Shown here: in pieces, positions 8,280 through 18,373 of the stretch
Layout: every line of letters begins with the position of its first letter
Position numbering within the stretch: position 1 is the first letter of the stretch
NCBI GenBank assembly: GCA_963834945.1
Contig: CAWIDT010000011.1
Span: forward strand, 124,001 to 188,000
Direction of reading: 5' to 3'
DNA from: R-RK-3 sp963834945
GTDB lineage: Bacteria; Pseudomonadota; Alphaproteobacteria; Rhizobiales; Rhodomicrobiaceae
Length of the DNA stretch: 64,000 nt
Program-made: the position numbers and the translations under genes
Notes under the pieces: generated by a model
What the model was told of the DNA's origin: nothing
Database searches by the model: none
What the model saw: the letters and a program-made list of their open reading frames with translations, nothing else

Positions 8280-9884
8280 CTAAAACCCTCCCAGCGCCTT
8301 GGCCGAAAGCGCCCGCGCCGCGCTCAGCGTCACCATGCTGCGCCGCGCCTCGCCGGCCAGTTCCGGGAAGTCCGTGCGGTACTGGCCGCCCCGGCTTTCC
8401 TCGCGGGCGAGCGCACAAACCGCCATGAAGCGCGCCGTCTCCGTCATGTTGGCCAGCGGCGATGAGGGTGCCGTCTCCGACGCCAGCGCCTCGATGAAGC
8501 CCAGCGCCGTCAGCAGGCTTTCGGCCGAGCGCACGACGCCGATATGCGCCGTCATCACCTTTTGCAGCCCGGCCAGCTTTTCCGCATTCATCTCACCGGA
8601 ATAGGACGCGCCCTCCGCCGCCTCGCTGCCGCCGCTTCCCGTTCCCGGCGCTAGCCCGGCAATGTCTTCCGCCGCCCGCGCGGCCATTACCACCGCCTCC
8701 AGCAGCGAGTTCGAGGCCAGACGGTTGGCGCCATGCAAACCTGTCGACGCGACTTCCCCGATCGCCCAAAGTCCCGGCAGTGAGGTGCGTCCATCCTTGT
8801 CCGTCGCGACGCCGCCCATATGATAATGCGCGGCGGGCGCCACGGGGATCAGATCCGTCGCCGGATCGATGCCGGCCGCCGCGCAGGCCGCATACACCGT
8901 CGGGAAATGCTCCCGCATTCCGGCTCCGAGCGCACCCCGGCAATCGAGAAACGCTCCCCTGCCCGCCGCGCGCTCGCTTTGCACGGCGCGCGCCACGATA
9001 TCGCGCGGGGCCAGTTCCGCATCGGGATGCACGGGCAGCATGAAGCGTTCGCCCGCGCCGTTGACCAGCTTGGCGCCGTCGCCGCGCAAAGCTTCGGTCG
9101 CGAGCGGCGCCGGGTGCTTGCCCACATCCACCGCCGTCGGGTGGAACTGCACGAATTCGGCGTCCGCGATCACCGCCCCGGCCCGCGCCGCCATGGCGAT
9201 GCCATCGCCGCGCGCTTCCGGCGGGTTGGTGGTGAGCGTGTAGAGCTGGCCGACGCCGCCCGTCGCCAGCACCACGGCCCGCGCCGGCATAAACGTGCTA
9301 CGCCCGGCGCCTTTGCGCGCCGGCGCGCAATAAAGTCCAGTGATGCGGCCCTCGGACTGCGCCAGATCGACGGCATTCACCTCTTCCATGACGCTGATGG
9401 ACGGCGCATCCCGCGCCGCCGCGATCAGCGCCGCCATGATCGCCTTGCCCGCCTGGTCGCCCCGCACGCCGATCACCCGGCGCTGGCTATGCGCCGCCTC
9501 GCGCGACTGGCGCAGCCGCCCTTCCAGGTCGCGGTCGAAGGGCACGCCGAAGCGCAGCAGATCCTCGATGCGGGCGGGCGCCTCGCGCACGATCATATCG
9601 ACCATCGCGATGTCGCACAGCCCGGCTCCCGCGCGGATCGTATCGGCGGCGTGCTGCTCGAAACTGTCGCCCTCGCCCACCGCGGCCGCGATGCCCGCTT
9701 GCGCCCACGCACTGGATGCGCCCTCTCCGAGCGGCCGCGGCGTGACGATCGTCACCTTGAGGGGAGCCAGCGTCAGCGCCGCGAACAGCCCCGCCAGCCC
9801 GCCGCCGACGATGACGACCGGCGCATCCTCGCCGCCGGGCCTGCTCCTGAGGGAGGCCGGCGCCGGCAATCCGATGAGGCTCAT
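8280..9884 (-). CDS. nadB: L-aspartate oxidase
   Basis: FAD enzyme that oxidises aspartate to iminoaspartate, the first step of NAD synthesis. 534 aa. Dinucleotide motif VVIVGGGLAGLFAALTL near residue 24, SSAWAQAGIAAA, the HSQRRVIGVRGDQAG region, EFVQFHPTAVD, AAHYHMGGVATD and the C-terminal GEVASTGLHGANRLASNSLLEAV are characteristic. GAGGA lies about 9 nt before the ATG at 9884. nadC follows 2 bp after the stop. No nadA, and no riboswitch that I could recognise, in the 230 bp upstream. Confidence 0.95.
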   Translation of the reverse strand: MSLIGLPAPASLRSRPGGEDAPVVIVGGGLAGLFAALTLAPLKVTIVTPRPLGEGASSAWAQAGIAAAVGEGDSFEQHAADTIRAGAGLCDIAMVDMIVREAPARIEDLLRFGVPFDRDLEGRLRQSREAAHSQRRVIGVRGDQAGKAIMAALIAAARDAPSISVMEEVNAVDLAQSEGRITGLYCAPARKGAGRSTFMPARAVVLATGGVGQLYTLTTNPPEARGDGIAMAARAGAVIADAEFVQFHPTAVDVGKHPAPLATEALRGDGAKLVNGAGERFMLPVHPDAELAPRDIVARAVQSERAAGRGAFLDCRGALGAGMREHFPTVYAACAAAGIDPATDLIPVAPAAHYHMGGVATDKDGRTSLPGLWAIGEVASTGLHGANRLASNSLLEAVVMAARAAEDIAGLAPGTGSGGSEAAEGASYSGEMNAEKLAGLQKVMTAHIGVVRSAESLLTALGFIEALASETAPSSPLANMTETARFMAVCALAREESRGGQYRTDFPELAGEARRSMVTLSAARALSAKALGGF

Positions 9885-10117
9885 TGTGCGATTTCCTCAT
9901 ATGCCCGGCCGGAGCCCGACGCGGGCCTGCACGCTGCCCTTTCCCGTCCGAGCGGGCGGAGGGAGGCATCTTTTGCTGAAACGATCATCCCTCAGTTTTA
10001 TCACAAGTCGGCGCGTCCGAAACTTGCCGCGACGACATGGCGTCGTTCCAAAATCGCGGGGGCTGAATCGGAAGGCGGCGGCAGGCGCCGTTGCAAATTG
10101 CACCCAAGGCGTCGGCC

Positions 10118-11815
10118 TCAGGCAGCGCGGACTTTCTTGAGAAACAACGACACGCGTTCACTCAGCGCTTCGCTTTGTGCGCTCAGATGATCGGATGACA
10201 ACTTGACCTGCTGGCTCATCCGCCCGGTCTGCGCTGCGGCGGTGTCCACGCGAGTGATCTCATCGAGCACGCCTCCAAGGCTAACCGCTACGCGTTGAGC
10301 AATATTGGCTATTTCAGACGTGGCGTGGCGCTGCTGCTCGGCGACGGTGGCAATATCGGAGGCACCCGCGGAGATTTGCCTGATCCTGTCGCCGATCTGG
10401 CTCACCGCCATCTGGGAGGAGTTCATCGCACGCTGCATTTCTGCAATTTGCTGGTCGATGTCATCGGTCGCCTTGGCGGTCTGGGCCGCAAGCATCTTGA
10501 CCTCTGACGCTACGACGGCAAATCCCTTGCCGGTCTCTCCCGCTCTTGCGGCTTCTATCGTCGCATTGAGCGCAAGGAGATTGGTTTGCGAGGTTATTTG
10601 CCGGATTAACCCGGTAACCGAGACGACGTTTGCAATGGTCTGACCGAGTTGATCGACCAAGCCGATGGCCTGGGACGCTTCGCCGTCGGCGGAATGCGCT
10701 TGGCCCGACGTATCTCCGATTTTCCGCGTGACCTCGTTTATGGATGTTGAGAGTTCAATGCTCGCACTTGCCACTTGCTGCATGTCGTTGCTCGCGCCGG
10801 TCGCGAGACCCGATGTTTCCGCGACCTGCCTTGACGTATGACCGGTAGCGGACAGCATCTCCGTCGCATTGGCCGTCAGGCTTTGCGCAGCTTGCGAGAG
10901 GGTCTCGACAATACTGCCGACGTCGCTCTCGAAAGCTGCGGCCAGCTCCATCATTTGTGCGTGTTGGCGTTCAGCGGTGCGCTTCTCCGTTTCCTTTTGT
11001 TCAGCTTCCATCGCCCGCATACGCAGGGCGTTGTCTTTGAAGACGCCGAGAGATCGCGCCATACAGCCTATTTCGTCCCGGCCGACAACCTGCTCGACGC
11101 CGGCACCGCTGAAATCGTTGGCGGCGAATGAGGTCGTCGCCCGCGCGATAAGCGTCAAACGCTGCGAAATGCGACGGCCCAGGAAGAAGCCCGGCACGAC
11201 GGTCAGGAAGAATGCCGCGAGGGCAATTGCGATGGCGGATTGCGTCGCCCGGCTTCCCGCTTCGTCCAACTCAACCACCGCGGTTTGGGCTCGCTTATCA
11301 ACCGCGTAGGAGAGGACTGAAAGGTCCGCTTCAACAAGGTTCAATGCCTCAGTATATCCTGTGTTCAACGCCTCGTTAGCTTGCTGATTGGAGAGATTCT
11401 TTGCAAATTTGAATATTTCATCCATCTCGACCCCAAGACGTTGGAGATGAGTGGCCAGTCGCTCACACCTTTCGGAATAAGCTGCCGGATTTGACGTTTT
11501 TAAATGGCCGATGCGAGCCATCGCCACGCTGAGATGCTGCTGCGCGGCAAATTCATATTTAGCAAGCTTATCCGGATCAATCTCGGACGGTGCGCGGTTT
11601 ACGGAGTTTTGGATCTGCTGGACCTCCAGCCTCAGCGCGCTCAGCACGCTGATACCTTGAATTGCGGCGGCTTGCATCGTCGCACCTTGGTGGGACATAG
11701 ACCGCGCTGTGTAGTAATTCGCAAAGAAAAGTGCCAGCAGCCCCAACGTAGCGAGGAGCACGATTGTGGCCAGCTTCCACCTGACTGACAGATTGTTTAG
11801 GATCTTGGAAATCAT
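10118..11815 (-). CDS. Methyl-accepting chemotaxis protein
   Basis: 565-aa receptor from the ATG at 11815 (MISKILNNLSVRWKLATI); a GTG 17 codons further upstream is less likely. One TM helix near the N-terminus, a periplasmic helical domain (about 40-190), a second TM (ATQSAIAIALAAFFLTVVPG), then a HAMP region (RRISQRLTLIARATTSFAAND) and a long cytoplasmic helical hairpin. The highly conserved tip GETGKGFAVVASEVKMLAAQT lies at about 420-441. No CheW-binding C-terminal pentapeptide for CheR is visible. The ligand is unknown, and no che genes are nearby. Confidence 0.92.
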   Translation of the reverse strand: MISKILNNLSVRWKLATIVLLATLGLLALFFANYYTARSMSHQGATMQAAAIQGISVLSALRLEVQQIQNSVNRAPSEIDPDKLAKYEFAAQQHLSVAMARIGHLKTSNPAAYSERCERLATHLQRLGVEMDEIFKFAKNLSNQQANEALNTGYTEALNLVEADLSVLSYAVDKRAQTAVVELDEAGSRATQSAIAIALAAFFLTVVPGFFLGRRISQRLTLIARATTSFAANDFSGAGVEQVVGRDEIGCMARSLGVFKDNALRMRAMEAEQKETEKRTAERQHAQMMELAAAFESDVGSIVETLSQAAQSLTANATEMLSATGHTSRQVAETSGLATGASNDMQQVASASIELSTSINEVTRKIGDTSGQAHSADGEASQAIGLVDQLGQTIANVVSVTGLIRQITSQTNLLALNATIEAARAGETGKGFAVVASEVKMLAAQTAKATDDIDQQIAEMQRAMNSSQMAVSQIGDRIRQISAGASDIATVAEQQRHATSEIANIAQRVAVSLGGVLDEITRVDTAAAQTGRMSQQVKLSSDHLSAQSEALSERVSLFLKKVRAA

Positions 11816-12188
11816 CGACAGTAGCCTGATTTTGGTTCGAAGCGCTTTAACCGCAAGACGCGGCACATGCTTGAAATGACGCTGCGTCTAAATCCAGACA
11901 TCAAGGACCCGCTCCCTTACACACAGCGCCTTGCCAGCTTCGAATTGCTTGCTGCAGCCGCAGAGCCTGCCGGTACGGCGGTAACCATGCGGTGCAACAG
12001 CCCGAGGCGGCGACCAGCTTGATGTCGATCGTGACCTCCTCCGGGCACCTTCAGCATAAGCTGGAATTATAGAATGCTGCTGCTAAGATCCCGTGAATTC
12101 CTCACGCCGGAAATTGGCGCGCTTTGGGGGCGTGTCGCATTACTGCCGGCTTAGAGCGGCTTCTGTACGGTCAGTTGCGGAGAAAGGC
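11816..12188. other. Intergenic region, no gene seen
   Basis: About 370 bp between the divergent chemotaxis receptor and the cyclase-fold gene. It must hold both promoters, but I could not place convincing -35/-10 pairs. No RNA gene seen. Confidence 0.5.
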
Positions 12189-13100
12189 ATGGCGAGTCGA
12201 CCCGCTATTATCAGGTGGTTGCTCGATTCGGATCCGTCGATCCGCTGGCAGGTCATGCGCGACCTTGCCGATACGCCAGAAGAGGCCGTCAGGGCCGAGC
12301 GGTCGCGCGTCGCCTCTAAGGGTTGGGGTTCCCAGCTCCTAGCCCTTCAGGCACCCGGCGGCCAGTGGGGCGCCGGCGACGATGAGGGCTGGATGACGAC
12401 CGTCGACGCCCTCGTGCTGCTGAAGGATCTGGGCGTGGACCCGGCGGGCGAGGCAGTCCGCAGAGCGATCGGTCTGGTCCGGGACCGGATTACATGGTCG
12501 CAGCTCGACGGCCGGCCCTTCTTCGACGGCGAGACCGAGGCCTGTATCAACGGGAGGCTTCTCGCAGCGGGCGCCTATTTCGGGGAGGCAAGCGACCTGC
12601 TGGTGGACCGGCTCCTGGACGAGCAGCTTGAGGACGGCGGCTGGAACTGCGAGGCGCCGCCGAGCAAGCGATCCTCGTTCCACTCCACGATCTGCGTCCT
12701 GGAAGGGCTCTTGGAATACGAGAAGGCGCGGGGCGCCACGGCCAGCGTGACGCGAGCCCGAACTTTGGCAGAGAGCTATCTGCTGGAGCGTGGCATGTTC
12801 AGGTCACTGACGTCCGGCAAGGCAATCGATCCCCGCTGGACACGCTTCTCGTTTCCGACCACGTGGCATTACGACCTGTTGCGGGGACTGGACTACCTGC
12901 GCAGCGCCGGCGCCCGGCCCGACGAACGGGTCGCCGAGACGATCCAGCTGGTGGCGAAGAGACGACATCAAAACGGGCGATGGCCACTCAACTGCCTCCA
13001 TCCCAATCGGATTCCCATCGAGATGGAAACCGGGATAGGCAGCGCGAGCCGCTGGAACACCCTGCGCGCCCTTCGCGTGTTGGACTGGTATGGGTGCTGA
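12189..13100 (+). CDS. Terpenoid cyclase/prenyltransferase-fold protein
   Basis: 303 aa from MASRPAIIRWLLDSDPSIRW; GGAG lies 6 nt before this ATG, so the 32 upstream in-frame codons are probably not translated. Helical repeats with QW-like motifs (LQAPGGQWG, QLEDGGWNCEAPP, RRHQNGRWPL) are those of the alpha/alpha-toroid of squalene cyclases and prenyltransferases. The protein is only half the size of squalene-hopene cyclase and lacks its DxDD acid motif, so it is unlikely to be a classical cyclase. Stand-alone proteins of this kind are found scattered in soil bacteria, often without a known role. No isoprenoid genes nearby. Confidence 0.75.
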   Translation: MASRPAIIRWLLDSDPSIRWQVMRDLADTPEEAVRAERSRVASKGWGSQLLALQAPGGQWGAGDDEGWMTTVDALVLLKDLGVDPAGEAVRRAIGLVRDRITWSQLDGRPFFDGETEACINGRLLAAGAYFGEASDLLVDRLLDEQLEDGGWNCEAPPSKRSSFHSTICVLEGLLEYEKARGATASVTRARTLAESYLLERGMFRSLTSGKAIDPRWTRFSFPTTWHYDLLRGLDYLRSAGARPDERVAETIQLVAKRRHQNGRWPLNCLHPNRIPIEMETGIGSASRWNTLRALRVLDWYGC

Positions 13101-13214
13101 GCGTCCAAGACGGCGCGATGCCGATCGGGAAGGCTGAACGCGCGATACCACCGCGACAGCATCGGGCCGGCGCGGCGGCTCCTTGCAAGAGGGAACGTCC
13201 GCCGTCCGCCCGGC

Positions 13215-14234
13215 TCAATCGGCGATCTTGACGATCATCTTGCCGAAATTGTCGCCGCGCAGCAGCTTGATGAAGGCCTCGGGCGCCTTCTCCAGGCCAT
13301 CGACGATGTGCTCGCGATATTTGACCTTTCCCTCGCGTACCCAGCCGCCGACATCGCGCAGGAAATCGCTCCGCTGCGCGCTGAAATCGGAGACGATGAA
13401 GCCCTGGATGCGCAGCCGCCGCGTCAGGACCATGCGCATCAGCAGCGACATGCGGTCGGGACCGGGCGGCAGCTCCGTCTGGTTGTAATGCGCGATCAGC
13501 CCGCAGACCGGAACGCGGGCGAAATCGTTGAGCAACGGCATCACGGCATCCCACACCTCGCCGCCGGCATTCTCGAAATAGACGTCGATGCCCAGTGGGC
13601 AGGCTTCGCGCAGCTCATCCTTCAACTCCGGCGAGCGGCGATCCAGCGCCGCGTCGAAACCGAGTTCCTCTCTCAGGCAGTCCAGCTTGTTGGCCGCCGC
13701 GATCCCCACGGTGCGGCACCCCATCAGCTTGGCGATCTGGCCGACCGTCCCGCCGACCGGCCCGGCCGCCGCGGCAACGACCACCGTCTCGCTGGGCTTG
13801 GGGTCGCCGATATTGAGCAGGCCTGTGTAGGCCGTCATCCCGGGCATGCCGAGCACGCCGAGCGCCGCCGTGACCGGCATGATCTGCGGATCGATTCGCA
13901 TCAGCCCTTCGCCGCCCGACAGCGCATAGTCCTGCCAGCCGCCCATCGCCGAAACAAGATCGCCAGGCGCGAAATTGGTGTTGTTGGAGACCACCACTTC
14001 GCTCACCGTGCCGCCGCCCAGCGTCTGGCCGATCTCGAATCCCTTGGTGTAGGATCTGGCGGTGCTCATCCGGCCGCGCATATAGGGATCGAGCGAGAGA
14101 TATTTGTTCCGCAGCAGCACCTGCCCGTCGCCAGGCTCGGGAATGGGGCTCTCGACGGCGGCAAAATCGGACCGTTTCGGCTCGCCCTGCGGATAATCGG
14201 CAAGCGTAATCTGTCGGTTGGTCCCTTGGGCCAT
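13215..14234 (-). CDS. NADP-dependent oxidoreductase, CurA/leukotriene B4 dehydrogenase-like
   Basis: 339-aa zinc-free medium-chain dehydrogenase/reductase. N-terminal PYMRGRMSTARSYTKGFEIG, GMPGMTAYTGLLNIG, the nucleotide-binding AAAAGPVGGTVGQIAKLMG, DVYFENAGGEVWDAV and the C-terminal GDNFGKMIVKI are typical of the prostaglandin reductase/CurA group, which reduces alpha,beta-unsaturated carbonyls with NADPH. Monocistronic. The natural substrate cannot be read from sequence. Confidence 0.9.
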   Translation of the reverse strand: MAQGTNRQITLADYPQGEPKRSDFAAVESPIPEPGDGQVLLRNKYLSLDPYMRGRMSTARSYTKGFEIGQTLGGGTVSEVVVSNNTNFAPGDLVSAMGGWQDYALSGGEGLMRIDPQIMPVTAALGVLGMPGMTAYTGLLNIGDPKPSETVVVAAAAGPVGGTVGQIAKLMGCRTVGIAAANKLDCLREELGFDAALDRRSPELKDELREACPLGIDVYFENAGGEVWDAVMPLLNDFARVPVCGLIAHYNQTELPPGPDRMSLLMRMVLTRRLRIQGFIVSDFSAQRSDFLRDVGGWVREGKVKYREHIVDGLEKAPEAFIKLLRGDNFGKMIVKIAD

Positions 14235-14322
14235 ATGTGTCCTCCGCTGACCGGGCGGCGTTCCGCCCTTGTTGTAAGATGTCGGAAAGCTTAACGCATG
14301 GCGGGGGGCAAGAGCCAGTGGC

Positions 14323-15566
14323 CTATCCGGATGAGGCGGGGGGCTCGGCTTTGGTGATGATGCGCGCGCCGGCCTCCAAGGTGCGATGCACCGGGCAGCG
14401 ATCGGCGACGGCGATCAGATCGGCGCGCTGCGCCTCGGTGAGATTGCCGCTGATGCGCAACGTGCGGTCGAAATGGTCGACGCGGGCGCTGGCGTCGTTC
14501 AAGCAAGCCTCGCAATCGGCCAGATGCCGCTTTTCGTGGGATACCAGCACTTCTACGTGGTCGAGCGGCAGATTCTTCCGATTCGCATAAAGGCGCAGCG
14601 TCATCGATGTGCACGCACCCAGGCCGATCGCCAGATAATCATATGGCGTGGGGCCGGTTGCATCGCCGCCTATGTCCGCGGGCTCGTCGACGATGAGCCG
14701 GTGCGGCCCGGCCCGGACCTCTTGCTGGAATTTGCCCACGCCTGTTTCGGCGACGCTGATGACGCCCTCTTCCGGGGTCGCGCGCCGCGCGGGCGTCTCC
14801 ATGTCGACATAGCGCGGCGCCCAGGCGGCGAGCATCCGCGCGACGAAAGCGGCGTCCTCGGGGCGGGTGAGCAAATGATCGGCGCCGTCGAGCGAGATGA
14901 AGCTTTTCGGGTGCTTGGCGGCGGCGAAGATTCTGGTGGCGTTCTCCACGCCGACGGTTTTGTCGAGCGGCGCCTGGAACACCAGGAGCGCCTTATGCAT
15001 CGCGCCAATTCGGCTGTGGAAATTCGCTGCCTCCAGATCGTCGAGAAGCTGGCGCTTGATCCGGAATTGGCGGCCGCCCAGCGTCACCTCGGCTTCGCCG
15101 GTTTCGCGAATTTGGTCCAGATGCGCGGCGAAATGGCTGACCACATGGGCGGCGTCGGCGGGCGCGTTGATGGTGGCGACAGCCTTCACCTCCGGGATAT
15201 CCGCTGCGGCCGCGAGCACCGCCGCGCCGCCAAGGCTATGGCCGATCAGCAGGCCGGGAGCCATGCCGGTCGCGGCGCAGATACTCGGCCGCGGCGAGCA
15301 GATCGCTGACATTGGAGGAGAAATTGGTGTTGCCGAAATCGCCTTCGCTGGCACCAAGCCCGGTGAAGTCGAAGCGCAGCACCGCGAAGCCATGCGCCGG
15401 CCAGTTCGCGGGCAATTCGCGAGGCCGCCAGCGTGTCCTTCGAGCAGGTGAAGCAATGGGCGAAGATCGCGGTGGCTTTCGGCGGCCCGGCGGGGCGCTC
15501 CAGCCTGGCGGCCAAGCCATGCCCCTGCGAGCCGGAAAAGACGATTTTCTCCGATGTGGCCGGCAT
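14323..15566 (-). CDS. Bifunctional alpha/beta hydrolase-OsmC protein, twice frameshifted in this sequence
   Basis: A fusion of an alpha/beta hydrolase (first ~260 residues) with an OsmC-type peroxide reductase domain (last ~140), about 414 aa after repair, a known two-domain family. The start MPATSEKIVFSGSQGHGLAA has a strong AGGAGG 7 nt upstream of the ATG at 15566. Hydrolase marks: FDFTGLGASEGDF and the elbow IGHSLGG. OsmC marks: GPTPYDYLAIGLGACTSMTLRLYANRK with the first redox Cys, and DRCPVHRTLE with the second. The frame breaks at about 15395-15402 and again at about 15262-15285; removing one base at each restores the protein. Likely role in detoxifying organic hydroperoxides. Confidence 0.8.
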
Positions 15567-15702
15567 GATTCGCCTCCTGGGTTCCCGCTGCCGCAAGGTC
15601 CATTGCAGCGCACGCCGAAAGCACCATGGCTGCGGCCACACAGGCAAATCATATCTTTGGCATTGCCGTTTGAAAGGCGATTTGCGCTCGGCGGGCCGGC
15701 AC

Positions 15703-15732
15703 AAAAAATAGAGGCCCCGAAAGGGGCCTCTA
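15703..15732 (-). terminator. Rho-independent terminator of porin 1
   Basis: Perfect 10-bp stem TAGAGGCCCC/GGGGCCTCTA with a 4-nt loop, 22 bp after the porin stop on the minus strand, followed by six T. Confidence 0.92.
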
Positions 15733-15753
15733 AGCGTCGCCATATTGTCGGAA

Positions 15754-16983
15754 TTAGAAGTCGATCTTGGTTCCGAGCATGATCGTATGGAAGTCGTTTA
15801 TGCTGGCACCTTCCAAAGCATTGGTATCGAAGCTCCAGAACGTTGCCTGCGCATAAAGGTCCATCGAGGCACTATCGAAATGCTGCACGATGCTAGCGCC
15901 CCAACGTGTGGCGTCGCTGCTAACATCGTCCGCCGGTACGGAATTGAAAAACTGCGTCTGCAGCTCATCGGTGTACTTGCCGTATTCACCGAAAATGGTC
16001 GTCGTGCCGTAAGGTGTCCACTTCCGCTCGATACCAACCTGAGTAAACCAGAAGCTCGATGAGTTGTCGTTGTCTTTTACTTCTTTCTCGCCAGCCCCGA
16101 AATTGACGAACAAGCCCGTCGGGACGTGCATCAAGGAGATAGACCCGGTTACGGCTTCGTAGCTCACGCCGCCGCCGACATCGCCGGCGAAGTTCGTAGC
16201 GCTGTTCTGGTCGAAGTTCTGATAGCCGATAGCGGCAGCGATCTTGATGGAATTCCACTCTTTCGCGAAGCGCGCAGCTACGTCGTAATAATCATTGTCG
16301 CCCCAATCGGCCGAAATGATGAAACCGTAGATCGACGGAGAGTCGTAGCGAATCGCATCATTACGGCCTGGGCCGTAATTGTTGGCGAAGTTCCCGGTCG
16401 TGAAGGGAGCGATGCCGCCATTAGACAGGCCAAGGTGAATACCGCCACCATGGTCTGGATTGGAACCATACAGCGTGTTCGCGATCGAAACACCCGCCGT
16501 GCCGTCAGCCGCAAGAAGCTGCTGGCCGATGCCGAGGCGGCCGAAGCGGTCGCTCTCGATATAGACATAGCTTTCACGGATCGAGATGTTGTCAGCAGGA
16601 TCATCGGCAGCCAGCTCGTGGACGTCGACGCCGTTCGAAGACGCGTCCTGCACTGCCAGCTCGACTTTGAAGCCAGCTTTCCAGCCGGGCTTCAGAGCAG
16701 CTTCGCCCTTGAAGCCGAGGATCGACGTGATGGCGTCATTATCAACGACGTAGGCGTCGAATTCGTTGCCGTTGTCCCAGATCAGCAAGCCCTTGGCCAC
16801 GGTGCCGTAGATTTGCAGAGAGACAACGCGATTGCCCTTACGGGCGGTGGTGGCTTCGAGTTCAGCTACGCGCTCTTCGAGATCAGCGCAGCACCCTCCG
16901 CCAAGATCCGCGGCCATCGCTGGCGTCATTGCTGCGCCGAGCAACAAGCCTGCAGCGGCGATCAAGGCTATACGGCTAATCAT
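15754..16983 (-). CDS. Outer membrane porin (Porin_2 family), copy 1
   Basis: 409-aa beta-barrel porin of the Rhizobiales type. Signal peptide MISRIALIAAAGLLLGAAMTPAMA, then ADLGGGCCADLEERVAELEA, a short coiled-coil-like segment, then KGNRVVSLQIYG, which opens the barrel. The last residues KIDF end in the aromatic residue used by the BAM machinery. RYDSPSIYGF and GDNDYYDVA in the middle are family hallmarks. A second porin with a nearly identical N-terminus lies upstream on the same strand (17128-18373), and each copy has its own hairpin terminator, so both are probably separate strong transcription units. Confidence 0.94.
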   Translation of the reverse strand: MISRIALIAAAGLLLGAAMTPAMAADLGGGCCADLEERVAELEATTARKGNRVVSLQIYGTVAKGLLIWDNGNEFDAYVVDNDAITSILGFKGEAALKPGWKAGFKVELAVQDASSNGVDVHELAADDPADNISIRESYVYIESDRFGRLGIGQQLLAADGTAGVSIANTLYGSNPDHGGGIHLGLSNGGIAPFTTGNFANNYGPGRNDAIRYDSPSIYGFIISADWGDNDYYDVAARFAKEWNSIKIAAAIGYQNFDQNSATNFAGDVGGGVSYEAVTGSISLMHVPTGLFVNFGAGEKEVKDNDNSSSFWFTQVGIERKWTPYGTTTIFGEYGKYTDELQTQFFNSVPADDVSSDATRWGASIVQHFDSASMDLYAQATFWSFDTNALEGASINDFHTIMLGTKIDF

Positions 16984-17076
16984 TGTTTTTTCATCCCCTC
17001 ATTTAAGACCGGACCATTCCGGCACGCAAAACGACCCCTTAACGCAAAAAAACTTAGCCGCTGCCGGGATCAAATG

Positions 17077-17103
17077 AAAAGGGGGCGCTTCATGGGCGCC
17101 CCC
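17077..17103 (-). terminator. Rho-independent terminator of porin 2
   Basis: 8-bp perfect GC stem (GGGGGCGC/GCGCCCCC, 17081-17088 with 17096-17103, 7-nt loop) followed on the minus strand by a short run of T, 24 bp after the stop of porin 2. Confidence 0.75.
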
Positions 17104-17127
17104 TCTTTTCATCATACTGTTGCAATA

Positions 17128-18373
17128 TTAGAACTTGATGCGCGAGCCAAGCATGACGGTCGAGAAGTCTTCAAGACCTGCGTCCCTATTACCCTCACCG
17201 TTTGCGAAAGTCGCGTCGAAGCTCCAGAAGGTTGCCTGAGCATAAAGCTCAAGTGCGGCACTATCGAACTTCTGTACAAGACCGAAGCCCCAACGCGTCG
17301 CTTCGCTGTCGCTGAACGTTGCATTACCCTGCGACAGGATATCCTTATAGTCGCCGTATTCGCCGTAAATCGTGGTGGAGCCATAAGGGAGGAACTTCTT
17401 TTCGATGCCGAGCTGGGCGTACCAGAAATCGGAATCCGGCCTGTCAACGACCTCCTTATGGCCTGCGGCGAACGCGCCATAGATGCCGGTCGGAACATGC
17501 ATCACCGAGACCGAGCCGCTCAGCACCGTGAAGTCTCTGTTGGATATCGAGTTTAAAGTCGTGCTCGCATCGCCGGTGTCGTCCCACTGATACGCGACCG
17601 CAGCGGCGACGCGAACCGAGTTCCATTCCTTCTTGAACCGGAGCGCGACATCGGCATAGTCGTTGTCGCCCCAAGAGGCAGACAAGATGAAGCCGTATAT
17701 CGACGGCGAGTCATAGCGGATGACGTCATCGCGGTTGCCGTCGAGGTTCTGCGCGATGGCCTTCAACTGAACTGTTGAGAACGCCGCCGTTACCGTCACG
17801 AAGGAAAAAGCTGTTCCCCATCTGGATATCGGAGTTGCGCAAGGAATTCCCCAGCACGACTTCGTTCGCGCCGTCAGCAGCCTCGCTGCCCTGACCGATG
17901 GTGATCCGGCCGAACCGCTCGCTTTCGACATAGACGTTGCTGTAGCGGATGACGATTTCGTTGTCATTGCCCTCGTCGAACGTACCAACGGGCGGATTGG
18001 CGCCGTTGCCGTTGTCGACCTTGTCCGACGCCGAGTCCTGAATGTCGAGTTCGACTAGGAAGCCAGCCGTCCAGCCGGGCTTCAACGCCGCCTTACCGGT
18101 GAAGCCGACGCGGGTGCCGGAATAGTCGTTGTCAACGATATAGGCGTCAGAGTCTTCTCCGTCGTCCCAGATCAGCAAAGCCTTGTTGACTTGGCCGTAA
18201 ACCTGCAGCGAAACGACCCGGTTGCCCTTGCGGGCGGTCGTGGCTTCGAGTTCGGCGACACGTTCTTCGAGGTCTGCGCAGCATCCGCCGCCGAGGTCGG
18301 CAGCTTTGGCTGATGTCACTGCCGCGCCGAGCAGCGCGCCGGCTGCTACGACCAAAGCAAAGCGACTGGTCAT
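17128..18373 (-). CDS. Outer membrane porin (Porin_2 family), copy 2, frameshifted in this sequence
   Basis: Paralogue of porin 1, about 414 aa after repair. Signal peptide MTSRFALVVAAGALLGAAVTSAKA, mature start ADLGGGCCADLEERVAELEA as in copy 1, RYDSPSIYGFILSASWGDND in the middle, and C-terminal RIKF. An alternative Met two codons upstream (18379) is also possible; GGGGGA stands 9 nt before the ATG at 18373. The frame breaks at about 17770: the N-terminal part runs on as NSSVEGHR, and deleting one base restores QLKAIAQNLDGN. Probably an assembly insertion error, although a truncated second porin cannot be excluded. Confidence 0.85.

Noticed and set aside
9885..10117. Possible riboswitch upstream of nadB
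   Set aside because: GC-rich with stems, but no motif of NAD-I or NAD-II riboswitches recognised.
8820..10190. 456-codon plus-strand frame opposite nadB
   Set aside because: Arg/His-rich translation typical of an antisense frame in high-GC DNA; nadB on the other strand is unambiguous.
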